This document shows positions 16,413 through 24,823 of a DNA stretch of 64,000 nt, piece by piece (the first letter of the stretch is position 1; every line of letters starts with the position of its first letter). The stretch spans positions 806,001 to 870,000 of the forward strand of contig CAWAWM010000002.1 in assembly GCA_963785765.1 (NCBI GenBank), written 5' to 3'. A program made the translations under genes and the position numbers. Origin of the DNA: DATBGO01 sp963785765. Its GTDB lineage: Bacteria > Actinomycetota > Actinomycetes > Streptosporangiales > Streptosporangiaceae. The notes beneath the pieces were generated by a model that was given only the letters and a program-made list of their open reading frames with translations, ran no database searches and was not told the DNA's origin.

Positions 16413-17177
16413 ATGGCTGCGAAATCTGACGGCCCGGAGTCGGACTGGCTCGCGGGCCGCGTGCCCGAGCCGCCCTGGCGATCCGAACCGCGGCGCCGCA
16501 GCGTGCCGCGACCGCAGCTCAGCCGGGAGATCGTCGTGCAGGCCGCGCTGCAGGTGCTGGAGGCCGGCGGCGGCCAGGCACTCACCATGCGCCGCGTCGC
16601 TGACCAGATCGGGGTCTCGGCGTCGTCGCTCTACGGGTATGTGGCCAACAAGGAGGAGCTAGTCCAGCTGGTGCTCGACCGGATCATCGAGGAAGTCGAC
16701 ATCCCCCCGGCGGGCGGTGACTGGCAGGACAGGCTCAAGGACTTCGGGCGGGCCCTGCTCGGGGTGTTCCGGCGGCATCCGGGCGTCGCCGAGTTGTCGT
16801 TGGGCCGCGTGCCGTTCGGGCCCAGCATGCTCGCCGCCGGCGAGATCCTGCTGGGCGAGCTCCGCTCGGTCGGCATCCCGGACCAGGTGGCCGCCTTTGT
16901 GGGCGACCTGGCCGGGCTTTACGTCGGCGCCTTTGCGTACGAGCAGGAGGTGATGCCCGCGCCCGGCCCGGCGGGTGACCCGCGGTCCCAGATGGCCGCC
17001 TGGCTGGGCTCGCTGCCGCCCGACCGGTTCCCCAACACCGTCGCGCTGGCCAGCGTCCTGGTGGCCGGAGATGGCGACGACCGGTTCGAATGGGGGATGG
17101 ATGTCATCATCCGCGGCGTGGCCAGCTTCCTGGAGAAACCGCCGGACCCGCGGGCCGGGTGGCCGGAGCCTGGCTAG
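16413..17177 (+). CDS. TetR/AcrR family repressor, likely regulator of the divergent exporter
   Basis: The N-terminal helix-turn-helix is ALTMRRVADQIGVSASSLYG followed by YVANKEELVQLVLDRI. A roughly 50-residue charged leader precedes it. The remaining 160 residues form a ligand-binding domain of the TetR_C type often seen beside drug exporters. The ATG at 16413 is preferred over an upstream ATG at 16362, because the latter would place coding sequence across the operator boxes. Its 3' end overlaps the stop codon of the convergent ppk2 gene by a few bases (CTAG shared). Confidence 0.9.
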   Translation: MAAKSDGPESDWLAGRVPEPPWRSEPRRRSVPRPQLSREIVVQAALQVLEAGGGQALTMRRVADQIGVSASSLYGYVANKEELVQLVLDRIIEEVDIPPAGGDWQDRLKDFGRALLGVFRRHPGVAELSLGRVPFGPSMLAAGEILLGELRSVGIPDQVAAFVGDLAGLYVGAFAYEQEVMPAPGPAGDPRSQMAAWLGSLPPDRFPNTVALASVLVAGDGDDRFEWGMDVIIRGVASFLEKPPDPRAGWPEPG

Positions 17178-18379
17178 GCCGGCTGCGATGGTCCGGGTTC
17201 GGCACCGTCGGCGACGGGAGCGACCGTCGGCCGCGCGGCGTCATCGGCCCGCAGCTCCACGACCGGCTGGCGCTCGGATCGCCCGGGCCTGGCCGAGCTG
17301 GCGGCCGCGCCGCCGAGCCGCGTCAGCCGATGGCTCTCGCCCGGCCCGCCGGTGCCCGCCACCGTGAGCCGCGGCTCATCGCGCGCGCTGACGCGGTCGG
17401 CGCGCGGCAAGTTGATGACGTCCATCGCGCGGCGGGCCCGCTGCTGCGCGGCTCGCGCCAGCCGATCCGCGCCGCTTTCCCTGAGCGCGGGCGCGGGCCC
17501 GACGATCAGCGGGTCGGGCCGGCCCACTGTTGCTTCGTCCTTCTCCGCGTAGTCCATGGAAAACAGCACGTAACGCAGCGCCTCAAGCCGGGCCCGCTTC
17601 TTGTCGTTGCTCTTGACGACGGTCCACGGGACCTCGGCCTGATCGGTATGGAAGAACATCGCCTCCTTGGCGGCGGTGTACTCATGCCACTTGTCCAGCG
17701 AGGCCAGGTCGATCGGGCTCAGCTTCCACTGCTTGACCGGGTCCAGCTGCCGGTGGATGAACCTTCTCAGCTGCTCGGTCTGGGACACCGAGAACCAGAA
17801 CTTGATCAGTGAGATGCCATCGCGAGCCAGCATCTGCTCGAACTCGGGCGCTTCCCCGAGGAACTCCAGGTACTCCTCCTGGCGGCAGAACCCCATCACC
17901 CGTTCGACCCCGGCCCGGTTGTACCAGGACCGGTCGAAGAGCACGATCTCCCCGGCGGCCGGCATGTGGGCGAGGTAGCGCTGCAGGTACCACTGGGCCA
18001 GTTCCCGCTCGGTCGGCTTCTCCAGGGCCACGATCCGCGCGCCGCGCGGATTGAGGTTCTCGGTGAATCGCTTGATCGTGCCGCCCTTGCCCGCCGCGTC
18101 CCGGCCCTCAAAGACGATCGCGAGCCTGCGGCCTGACGCCTTGACCGACCGCTGCAGCTTGAGCAGCTCGATCTGGAGCGGCTGCATGGCGGCGTCGTAG
18201 GCGTCCCGGCTGATCCGCCGGTCGTAGGGGTAGTCCTGGCGCCAGGTCTGCATGGCGGTGCCGTCGGGCCTGACCAGCCGCGCCCGGCCGTTCTTCTTCT
18301 GGCTGATGCGCAAGCCCAGCTGATCGGCAAGCCGCTCCAGTATCGCGCCGACGTCGCCGTCAGCGGGCACGCCGGACAC
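17174..18379 (-). CDS. ppk2: Polyphosphate kinase 2 family protein
   Basis: Transfers phosphate between polyphosphate and nucleotides. Walker A is EGRDAAGKGGTI (residues 91-102); Walker B is FDRSWYNRAGVERVMGF, the PPK2 lid region. Also seen are TENLNPRGARIVALEKPT, IKFWFSVS and QWKLSPIDLASLDKWHEY. The catalytic domain ends near residue 300; the last 100 residues are a Pro/Arg/Ala-rich tail not found in standard PPK2 proteins. Whether it favours GDP, ADP or AMP cannot be decided here. Convergent with the TetR gene. Confidence 0.93.
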   Translation of the reverse strand: MSGVPADGDVGAILERLADQLGLRISQKKNGRARLVRPDGTAMQTWRQDYPYDRRISRDAYDAAMQPLQIELLKLQRSVKASGRRLAIVFEGRDAAGKGGTIKRFTENLNPRGARIVALEKPTERELAQWYLQRYLAHMPAAGEIVLFDRSWYNRAGVERVMGFCRQEEYLEFLGEAPEFEQMLARDGISLIKFWFSVSQTEQLRRFIHRQLDPVKQWKLSPIDLASLDKWHEYTAAKEAMFFHTDQAEVPWTVVKSNDKKRARLEALRYVLFSMDYAEKDEATVGRPDPLIVGPAPALRESGADRLARAAQQRARRAMDVINLPRADRVSARDEPRLTVAGTGGPGESHRLTRLGGAAASSARPGRSERQPVVELRADDAARPTVAPVADGAEPGPSQPA

Positions 18380-18424
18380 TGGACTGTCCCGCGGAGTCCT
18401 GGTGCCGTCCCCTCTGGCTCACAG

Positions 18425-18715
18425 TCACCGGCGCACGATGTCCTTGACCCGGGCGTCCTTGACGTGGCCGTTCCCGGCCCGGCCCGTCGTGGCCCTGGCC
18501 TCGTTGAGCCCGGTGGGCCGGGCATCCTTGCCCATCAGGTCGGCCAGGGCCGCCGCGGCCCGGCCCCCCGCCTCGTGGAGCCCGATGGTCACCTGAACGG
18601 CGACCTGGCCGGCCTGCTGGCCCGCCCCCCGCACGAGCTTGGTGCCGTAGGTGTCGAAGACTCGCAGGAAAAGCCCCTCGGCCCCGCGCCTGACATTGCT
18701 GACGAAACTCACCAC
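18425..18715 (-). CDS. Small hypothetical protein
   Basis: A 96-residue product starting at GTG 18715 with a G-rich stretch upstream. It shows an amphipathic alpha-helical pattern (SFVSNVRRGAEGLFLRVFDT, QQAGQVAVQVTIGLHEAGG), reminiscent of small coat or phasin-like proteins, then a polar basic tail ending VKDIVRR. The frame can be extended upstream, but the extra residues look non-coding. No known family is recognised. It lies 45 nt upstream of ppk2 on the same strand and may be co-transcribed with it. Confidence 0.5.
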   Translation of the reverse strand: MVSFVSNVRRGAEGLFLRVFDTYGTKLVRGAGQQAGQVAVQVTIGLHEAGGRAAAALADLMGKDARPTGLNEARATTGRAGNGHVKDARVKDIVRR

Positions 18716-18973
18716 AGCCCCGTTCCCCCCGGTCAGTGAGTATTCGGCGGTGCGCCGAACAACGCGGGTTAGATACCCGCGCGGTGGACAGGCACACGTG
18801 CCTGGCACCCAGGCATGGCGCCGCATCCTGGTTCTGGGCCGCCTTGATCACGTAAAATCCGCGCCCTGGCCGTGATCCCCGTAAAGTTCGGCGTCAGATC
18901 GGCGGCCGTAGCAATACTGAACTGCCGGTCTGGGGGGTTTCGCTGGCATTGATGACAGCGGCCTGGTGGTCGG

Positions 18974-19168
18974 CTACCTGGGGGAGCGGCGCCGCACGCC
19001 CACGGCGGCCATGGCCAGGCCGGCCAGCGCCACCAGCGGCCCGGCCACCGCCCAGAAGGTGACCCCGGACATGACGCTGCCGCCGATGGCGCCGAGACCT
19101 TGCAGCGCCCAGACCACGCCGGCGATCACCAGCAGCGCGCCAACGGCGATGAGCAGGCTGTTCTTCAT
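18974..19168 (-). CDS. Small two-helix membrane protein
   Basis: Sixty-four residues: a first membrane helix NSLLIAVGALLVIAGVVWAL, a short loop QGLGAIGGSVMSG, and a second helix FWAVAGPLVALAGLAMAAVG, ending in a basic RRRS tail. Proteins of this exact layout are common in actinomycetes, usually annotated as hypothetical. AGAGG lies before the ATG. No neighbour suggests a function. Confidence 0.75.
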   Translation of the reverse strand: MKNSLLIAVGALLVIAGVVWALQGLGAIGGSVMSGVTFWAVAGPLVALAGLAMAAVGVRRRSPR

Positions 19169-19424
19169 GGCGATGTGCCCTCTCGGTAACTGGCGGGCGG
19201 TTGCCGTCGCGGGTTGGATGCTGTCATGACCGGAAAACGGGCCCCGAACGGCGTGGGTTCAGCCGAAAAGGCGGCCGATCCGATAATGTGCGCAACCCGA
19301 AGGTAGCCCGAGGCGTCTAGATAATGACAGCGCCGTACCTCTAGTGAATAACCCCGGTGTCTGGCCAGACTGACCCCCCGACCCTGGCCGCGCGGCGCGC
19401 GGCGGGCAGCTAAAAGGAGCATGC

Positions 19425-20228
19425 ATGGGAGTTCCGATTCGGCGGTGGCTGACCGGCCTGGGCGCGGTGGCTGCGGTCGGTGCGTGCGTCGTGGCCCAGG
19501 GCCCGATGGCGGCCGCTAGTCCGGCGGCGGTGGCCGGGCGCACGGTGGCCCAGGCCCCGGCGGTGGCCGGGTACGTCCCGGCCGGCCATGTCCTCACACT
19601 GGGGATGCACGGCACCGCCGTGAAGAATCTGCAGCGGCGGCTGGCCGAGCTGAAGTACTACCCCGGCAAGATCGACGGCGAGCTGGGCGGGGACACGATG
19701 GCGGCCGTCTGGGCCTTCGAGCGGGTTCAGGGTTTCGTCATTACTGCGGCGAATGCTAACGACGTCGGGGTCAGGGTGCAGCGGGCACTCGTCCACCCGC
19801 GGGCGCCCAAGGTGCTGGTGCCGCGCGGCGGCCGCAACCTGCGGGTCGAGATCAATCTGAAGACCGAGGTGCTCGTCCTCTATCACCACAACAAGATCGA
19901 GCTGATCAGCCACGTCTCCACCGGCGGCGGCTACTACTACCAGTGCCCGCACAGCACCGCGACCTGCGGGCCGGCGATCACGCCCACCGGCAACTACCGG
20001 TTCCTGACCTACGCGCCCGGCTGGATTCAGGTGCCGCTCGGCACGATGTACAACTCGTCCTTCTTCATCGGCCGCGCCTACGCCGTGCACGGTGACATCC
20101 CGGTCCCCTGGTACCCGGCCTCGCACGGCTGCGTGCGGATCCCGATGGACATCGCCGCGTTCTTCCACAAGCTGGTGCACTTCACCACCGGCTCGCACAA
20201 GGGCACCCCGGTGTACATCCGCGGCTGA
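19425..20228 (+). CDS. L,D-transpeptidase with peptidoglycan-binding domain (secreted)
   Basis: Secreted cell-wall enzyme forming 3-3 crosslinks or attaching proteins. It has a signal peptide with basic start and hydrophobic core (LTGLGAVAAVGACVVAQG). The PG_binding_1 repeat (VLTLGMHGTAVKNLQRRLAE, DGELGGDTMAAVWAFERVQG) precedes a YkuD catalytic domain. Its active site is AYAVHGDIPVPWYPASHGCVRIP (positions about 223-245, His and Cys nucleophile). TPTGNYRF is the usual substrate-loop element. The gene starts after a 256-bp non-coding stretch in which no clear riboswitch could be identified. Length 267 residues. Confidence 0.92.
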   Translation: MGVPIRRWLTGLGAVAAVGACVVAQGPMAAASPAAVAGRTVAQAPAVAGYVPAGHVLTLGMHGTAVKNLQRRLAELKYYPGKIDGELGGDTMAAVWAFERVQGFVITAANANDVGVRVQRALVHPRAPKVLVPRGGRNLRVEINLKTEVLVLYHHNKIELISHVSTGGGYYYQCPHSTATCGPAITPTGNYRFLTYAPGWIQVPLGTMYNSSFFIGRAYAVHGDIPVPWYPASHGCVRIPMDIAAFFHKLVHFTTGSHKGTPVYIRG

Positions 20229-20373
20229 GCGGACAAAGCTGACCGGGGAACTGACGGCCCGGCGCAGATTCCTACCCGGACGTTGGGTTTACGGTGCGGT
20301 GCCGTTAGGCTGGCCAGTCACAGATCGTCACGGGCCGTCGGCCCGCCTTCCGTTCCTGATGTGGGGTAGATCG

Positions 20374-21246
20374 ATGCGACGGATTATTCCGGCAGCCGCC
20401 ATCGTGGCCATGAGCGCCGGGCTGGTTGCCTGCGGCAGCTCCAGCGCCCCGAGTTCCGGCGGCGCGACCCCCTCGAGCAGCGCGTCGGTGGCCAGCTGCT
20501 CGCAGGCCGGGATTCAGAAGGACCTGTACCAGAAGGGGGTCCTGACGGTCGCCACCGACAAGCCGGCCTACCCGCCCTGGTTCGAGAACAACGACCCGGC
20601 CAACGGCAAGGGCTATGAGAGCGCCGTCACCTATGCCATCGCCAAGCAGCTCGGCTTCACCCCGGCGCAGGTGCACTGGGCGTACGAGCCGTTCGATGCC
20701 TCGTATGCGCCCGGGCCGAAGAAGTTCGACTTCGATGCTAACGAGATCTCTTACACGCCCCAGCGGGCCACGGCGGTCAGCTTCTCCACTAGTTATTACG
20801 ACGTGCAGCAGGCGCTCGTCGCGCTCAAGGGCACGCCGATCGTCACCAAGCACTCTCCGGCGGACCTCAAGTCCTACATCTTCGGCGATCAGGTGGGCAC
20901 CACCAGCCTCGCCTTCATCACCAGCCAGATCCAGCCCACCACGCGGCCCAAGGTGTTCCAGACGCTGAATGACGTGAAGCAGGCGCTGCAGACGCACCAG
21001 ATCGCCGCGCTGGTGACGGACACGCCGACCGCTCAGTACATCTCCTCGTCGGAGATACCCGGCTCGATCATGGTGGCCCAGTTCCCCAGCACCGGCGAGC
21101 ACTACGGCCTGCTGTTCAGCCAGGGCAATCCACTGGTCAGCTGCGTCAACCAGGCGCTGGCCAAGCTGAAGGCCGACGGGACCCTGCAGGCGCTGCAGAA
21201 GAAGTACCTGCAGATCTACCTGACCGTCCCGACCATCAAGCCCTGA
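20374..21246 (+). CDS. Amino-acid ABC transporter substrate-binding lipoprotein
   Basis: Extracellular solute receptor of the transporter encoded by this and the next two genes. The signal peptide ends in a lipobox (AGLVACGSSS), followed by a Ser-rich spacer. The mature protein has KGVLTVATDKPAYPPWFENN, SAVTYAIAKQLGF and VHWAYEPFDASY, then a typical second-lobe order ending GTLQALQKKYLQI. This is the family-3 solute-binding fold for polar amino acids or related compounds. An ATG five codons upstream (20359) is an alternative. The longer open frame upstream overlaps the transpeptidase gene and is not coding. Confidence 0.9.
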   Translation: MRRIIPAAAIVAMSAGLVACGSSSAPSSGGATPSSSASVASCSQAGIQKDLYQKGVLTVATDKPAYPPWFENNDPANGKGYESAVTYAIAKQLGFTPAQVHWAYEPFDASYAPGPKKFDFDANEISYTPQRATAVSFSTSYYDVQQALVALKGTPIVTKHSPADLKSYIFGDQVGTTSLAFITSQIQPTTRPKVFQTLNDVKQALQTHQIAALVTDTPTAQYISSSEIPGSIMVAQFPSTGEHYGLLFSQGNPLVSCVNQALAKLKADGTLQALQKKYLQIYLTVPTIKP

Positions 21247-21278
21247 CTCCGGGCCGCCGGCCCGGCTCCTGCTAGCAG

Positions 21279-22238
21279 ATGGACGACAGCCAGCCCGAGG
21301 GCCCCCAGGGCGCCCACATCCCCGGCGTGGATCCGATGCTGGGCAGCCTCGGCACCGGGGCGCAGATCCCCGGCTCGTTCGGCACCACCGGCCGCGGGCC
21401 GCGGCTGCTGTCCGGTGGCGGCCGCCGGGCGACGGCCATCTCGACGGCCAGCACGCTGGTGGTGCTGGCCGCGCTAATCGCGATCTTCCTGCTCGCCCCG
21501 GGGAGCGCGGATGTCAGGCACACGTTCTTCAACCCGCACGACATGTGGCAGTCCTTCATCGGCAACCCGAAGCAGGGCTATTACTCGGTTGGCGAGGCCA
21601 TCTGGCTAAACATCAGGATGTTCCTGGCCGCCGAGGTCCTGATCCTGATCCTGGCCCTGGTCATCGCGCTGATCCGGCAGTCCACCGGCCCGGTGCTCTT
21701 CCCGCTGCGCGTGCTGGGCGTGATCTACGTCGACTTCTTCCGCGGGGTCCCGCTGCTGCTGGTCATCTTCGCGATCGGCTTCGGTTTTCCCGCGCTGAAG
21801 CTGCCGTTTGTCTCCTACCAGTCGGCGGCCGTCTACGGAGTCGTCGCGCTGGTGCTCTCCTATTCGGCCTATGTCTCCGAGGTCTACCGGGCCGGGCTGA
21901 ACTCGGTCCAGCGCAGCCAGGTCGCGGCCGCCCGGTCGCTGGGGCTGTCGCAATTCACCGCGCTGCGCCACGTGATCCTGCCGCAGGCGGTGCGGAACAT
22001 CATTCCGCCGCTGCTCAACGACTTCATCAGCCTGCAGAAAGACACCGCGCTGGTCGGAGTGCTCGGCGCGATCGAGGCCAATGAGGCGGCGCAGATCTAC
22101 GCCAGCACGGTGTTCAACTACTCCAGTTTCACGGTCGCCGCGATCCTGTTCCTGATCCTCACCATCCCGCTGGCCAGGTTCACTGACCGGCTGATCGCCC
22201 GCGACCGCAGGCGCCGCCTGTCCGGGGTCGGGCCGTGA
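21279..22238 (+). CDS. Amino-acid ABC transporter permease
   Basis: HisM/GlnP-type permease of 319 residues. After a 70-residue Gly/Pro-rich cytoplasmic leader come a first membrane helix (STLVVLAALIAIFLLAPG), an extracellular loop, and the transport core. The EAA-like coupling loop is VQRSQVAAARSLGLSQF with the following LRHVILPQAVRNIIPPLLN, where the ATPase docks. The gene lies 32 nt after the binding-protein gene and overlaps the ATPase start by 4 nt. The single permease would act as a homodimer. Confidence 0.93.
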   Translation: MDDSQPEGPQGAHIPGVDPMLGSLGTGAQIPGSFGTTGRGPRLLSGGGRRATAISTASTLVVLAALIAIFLLAPGSADVRHTFFNPHDMWQSFIGNPKQGYYSVGEAIWLNIRMFLAAEVLILILALVIALIRQSTGPVLFPLRVLGVIYVDFFRGVPLLLVIFAIGFGFPALKLPFVSYQSAAVYGVVALVLSYSAYVSEVYRAGLNSVQRSQVAAARSLGLSQFTALRHVILPQAVRNIIPPLLNDFISLQKDTALVGVLGAIEANEAAQIYASTVFNYSSFTVAAILFLILTIPLARFTDRLIARDRRRRLSGVGP

Positions 22239-23074
22239 CGGGCGGCGGCGGTCTCGGCGGTCACGGCGCTGGCGGCCTGGGCGGCGACGCTGGTCATCGG
22301 GCCGCCAGCGAAAGCAGGCCAGGACCGGGTGCCGAGGCCATCCGGGTCGAGGGGCTGTACAAGTCCTTCGGCACCAACCAGGTCCTGCGCGGGATCGACC
22401 TGTCGGTGGCGACCCACGAGGTGATCTGCCTCATCGGCGCCTCCGGCTCAGGTAAGTCCACGCTGCTGCGCTGCCTCAATCTCCTGGAGCCGATCGACGC
22501 GGGCGTGATCAGGCTCTGGGGGAGCCTGATCACTGGCGAGGGCGTCGACGAGAATTTGGTCCGCCGCTACATCGGGATCGTGTTCCAGTCGTTCAACCTG
22601 TTCCCGCATATGAACGTGCTGCAGAACGTCACGCTGGCCCCGGTCAAGGCGCTCGGCATGCCCAGGAGGCGGGCCGACGAAGAGGCCAGGGCGCTGCTGG
22701 CCAGGTTCGGCCTGGCCGACAAGGAGGCCGATTATCCGGACCGGCTGTCCGGCGGCCAGCAGCAGCGAGTCGCGATTGTCCGGGCGCTGGCGGTGAAGCC
22801 GCAGATCATGCTGCTCGACGAGGTCACCAGCGCACTGGACCCTGAACTCGTCGCCGAGGTGCTCAATGTCATCCGCGAGCTCGCCGCGGCCGGCATGACC
22901 ATGCTGATCGCCACCCACGAGATGGGTTTCGCCAAGGACATCGCCAACCGGGTCTGCTTCCTCGAGGAAGGAAAAATCATCGAGGACGCACCGCCCGCCG
23001 AATTGTTCACCGATCCGAAGGACGAGCGGACCCGCCGCTTCCTGCGCCGCATCGTCGAAGCTGGCCGGCTCTGA
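22235..23074 (+). CDS. Amino-acid ABC transporter ATP-binding protein
   Basis: GlnQ/HisP-type ATPase. Walker A is LIGASGSGKSTLLRCL, followed by VFQSFNLFPHMNVLQNV (Q-loop with the typical polar amino-acid transporter wording), signature RLSGGQQQRVAIVRALA, Walker B IMLLDEVTSALDPELV and H-loop LIATHEMGFAKDIANRV. A 35-residue Gly-rich N-terminal extension precedes the fold. Start GTG overlaps the permease stop. Walker B reads DEVTS instead of the more common DEPTS, as often seen in this subfamily. Confidence 0.95.
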   Translation: MTGGGGLGGHGAGGLGGDAGHRAASESRPGPGAEAIRVEGLYKSFGTNQVLRGIDLSVATHEVICLIGASGSGKSTLLRCLNLLEPIDAGVIRLWGSLITGEGVDENLVRRYIGIVFQSFNLFPHMNVLQNVTLAPVKALGMPRRRADEEARALLARFGLADKEADYPDRLSGGQQQRVAIVRALAVKPQIMLLDEVTSALDPELVAEVLNVIRELAAAGMTMLIATHEMGFAKDIANRVCFLEEGKIIEDAPPAELFTDPKDERTRRFLRRIVEAGRL

Positions 23075-23257
23075 ACCACCCGCGTCCGCGGGCTCCTGAC
23101 TGAACCACGCCGTCGCAGGCCGCCTTCTGTTCCCAGGCCGCCTCGCGGCACATCCAATCCGGTGCCTTCCAGTTCCCCCTGTTGCTGATGAGTCACGCCG
23201 GTCTAGAGTCCCGCTAAAGGAGCCTTTTTATAGCGAACGGCGCGATGGAGAGTGATG

Positions 23258-24727
23258 ATGCGAAAACTCACGAGACTGCCGGTATTGGCACTGTCGGCGG
23301 CGCTGCTGGCCGGCGGGATCGGCCCGGCTGCCGCACCGGCCTTCGCCAGCTCATCGTCCAGCGCAGCGGCGGTAACCACGCTGACCGGCACGTTCAAGGA
23401 CGGGGCTACCTACAAGATCGAGGTCCCCGCTGACTGGAACGGGACCCTGTTCCTGTACAGCCACGGATATGTGACCCCCGGCTCGGCTAACCCGGCGACC
23501 GATGTCGGCGACCCGGTGACCGGCGCCTGGCTGCTCGGCCACGGTTACGCGCTGGCCGGCTCGTCCTATGCCACCACCGGCTGGGCCATTCAGCAGGCGC
23601 TGCCCGATCAGATCCACACCCTGAACGTGTTTGACCAGCAGGTGGGCAGGCCCACTCAGACGATCGCCTGGGGCCATTCGCTGGGCGGCATCATCACGGC
23701 CGGGCTGATCCAGACCTATCCGCGCCGGTTCAACGCGGCCCTGCCGATGTGCGGCGTGCTATCGGGCGGCGTCGCCACCTGGAACACCGCGCTCGACGCC
23801 GAGTTCGCGTTCCAGCAGCTGATCGACCCGTCCGGTGGCCTGCAGCTGGTCAACATCACGAATCCGACCGCCAACCTGACCAACGCCGAGGAGGCTGCGG
23901 CCGGGGCGCAGGCCACCGCGGCGGGCCGGGCCCGGCTGGCCCTGGCCGCCGCGCTCGGCGACACGCCTGGCTGGTTCACCCCGCTGTCCGCCGAGCCTGC
24001 CGCCAACGACTTCGCGGGCCAGGAGGCCAACCAGTACCTCTGGGACACCCAGGTGACCTTCCCGTTCGTGTTCGCGCTCCGTGCCGAGCTCGAGCAGCGG
24101 GCCGGCGGCAACGTGTCCTGGAACACCGGCGTGAACTACTTCAGCGACCTGGCCAAGTCGGCCGACTTCCGCGAGGTGCGCGCCTTGTACCGGGCGGCGG
24201 GACTGAGCCTGCGCGGCGATCTGCAGACCCTCAACCAGGCCACCCGGATCAGCGCCGACCCCTCTGCGGTGTCCTATCTCGCCCGTTACATCACTTTCGA
24301 TGGCCAGCTGTCCATGCCGGTGCTGACCATGCACACCACCGGCGACGGGCTGGTCGTTCCCGAGAACGAGCAGGCCTACCGCAGCGTCGTCAGGCGCGCG
24401 GGCGACTCGGCGCTGCTGCGCCAGATCTTCGTCAGCCGGGCGGGGCACTGCGCGTTCACCCCGGCCGAGACGATCACCGCGGCCCAGACGCTGCTGAACC
24501 GGCTGGCGACCGGACACTGGAACCAGCAGGCACTCCAGCCAGCCAGCCTCAACACCGCGGCCGCCGATCTGGGCGCGGCCTACAACATCTACACCGCACC
24601 GGGCGGAACGTGCCCGGTGGGCCAGCCGATCGACGGCGTCTGCCCGACAACACCGGCGTTCACCCAGTACCGGCCAGCTCCCTACCTGCGCCCGTTCGAC
24701 CGGCCTGGCGGGGGACGCGGGCACTGA
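23258..24727 (+). CDS. Secreted alpha/beta hydrolase
   Basis: The ATG at 23258 has GGAG 7 nt upstream; two overlapping starts (23252, 23255) exist. The signal peptide is RKLTRLPVLALSAALLAGG with an Ala-rich cleavage region near residue 30. The hydrolase core shows LFLYSHGYV (oxyanion region), the nucleophile elbow WGHSLGGIITAGL, a late Asp region TMHTTGDGLVVPENEQAY and the catalytic His RAGHCAFTPAE. The long cap region between Ser and Asp suggests a bulky substrate; esterase, lipase or peptidase activity cannot be separated. The last 60 residues contain CPVGQPIDGVCP, a possible disulphide. Length 489. Confidence 0.85.
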   Translation: MRKLTRLPVLALSAALLAGGIGPAAAPAFASSSSSAAAVTTLTGTFKDGATYKIEVPADWNGTLFLYSHGYVTPGSANPATDVGDPVTGAWLLGHGYALAGSSYATTGWAIQQALPDQIHTLNVFDQQVGRPTQTIAWGHSLGGIITAGLIQTYPRRFNAALPMCGVLSGGVATWNTALDAEFAFQQLIDPSGGLQLVNITNPTANLTNAEEAAAGAQATAAGRARLALAAALGDTPGWFTPLSAEPAANDFAGQEANQYLWDTQVTFPFVFALRAELEQRAGGNVSWNTGVNYFSDLAKSADFREVRALYRAAGLSLRGDLQTLNQATRISADPSAVSYLARYITFDGQLSMPVLTMHTTGDGLVVPENEQAYRSVVRRAGDSALLRQIFVSRAGHCAFTPAETITAAQTLLNRLATGHWNQQALQPASLNTAAADLGAAYNIYTAPGGTCPVGQPIDGVCPTTPAFTQYRPAPYLRPFDRPGGGRGH

Positions 24728-24763
24728 ACTACGGCGGCGGGGGCAGCGCCGGCTGCCTCCGCC

Positions 24764-24797
24764 GCAACTGAACCCGGGCCGCAACTGAACCCGGGCC
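24764..24797. repeat. 17-bp tandem duplication
   Basis: GCAACTGAACCCGGGCC occurs twice back to back (24764-24780 and 24781-24797), just after the hydrolase gene. The second copy supplies the left arm of the terminator-like hairpin described next. Confidence 0.85.
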
Positions 24798-24823
24798 GCC
24801 TGCTAGCCGCGGCCCGGGTTCAG
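24785..24823. terminator. Strong bidirectional hairpin with 15-bp perfect arms
   Basis: CTGAACCCGGGCCGC (24785-24799) pairs perfectly with GCGGCCCGGGTTCAG (24809-24823) across a 9-nt loop. It lies between convergent genes and its right arm contains the last codons and stop of the leftward FHA-ABC gene. A transcript from either direction could form it. Confidence 0.75.

Noticed and set aside
17075..17100. GGTTCGAAT-like T-loop sequence suggesting a tRNA
   Set aside because: It lies within the TetR coding sequence, with no acceptor stem or anticodon arm around it.
19169..19424. Possible cell-wall-associated riboswitch (c-di-AMP type) before the L,D-transpeptidase
   Set aside because: Such elements often precede cell-wall enzymes in actinomycetes, but the conserved core segments could not be recognised here.
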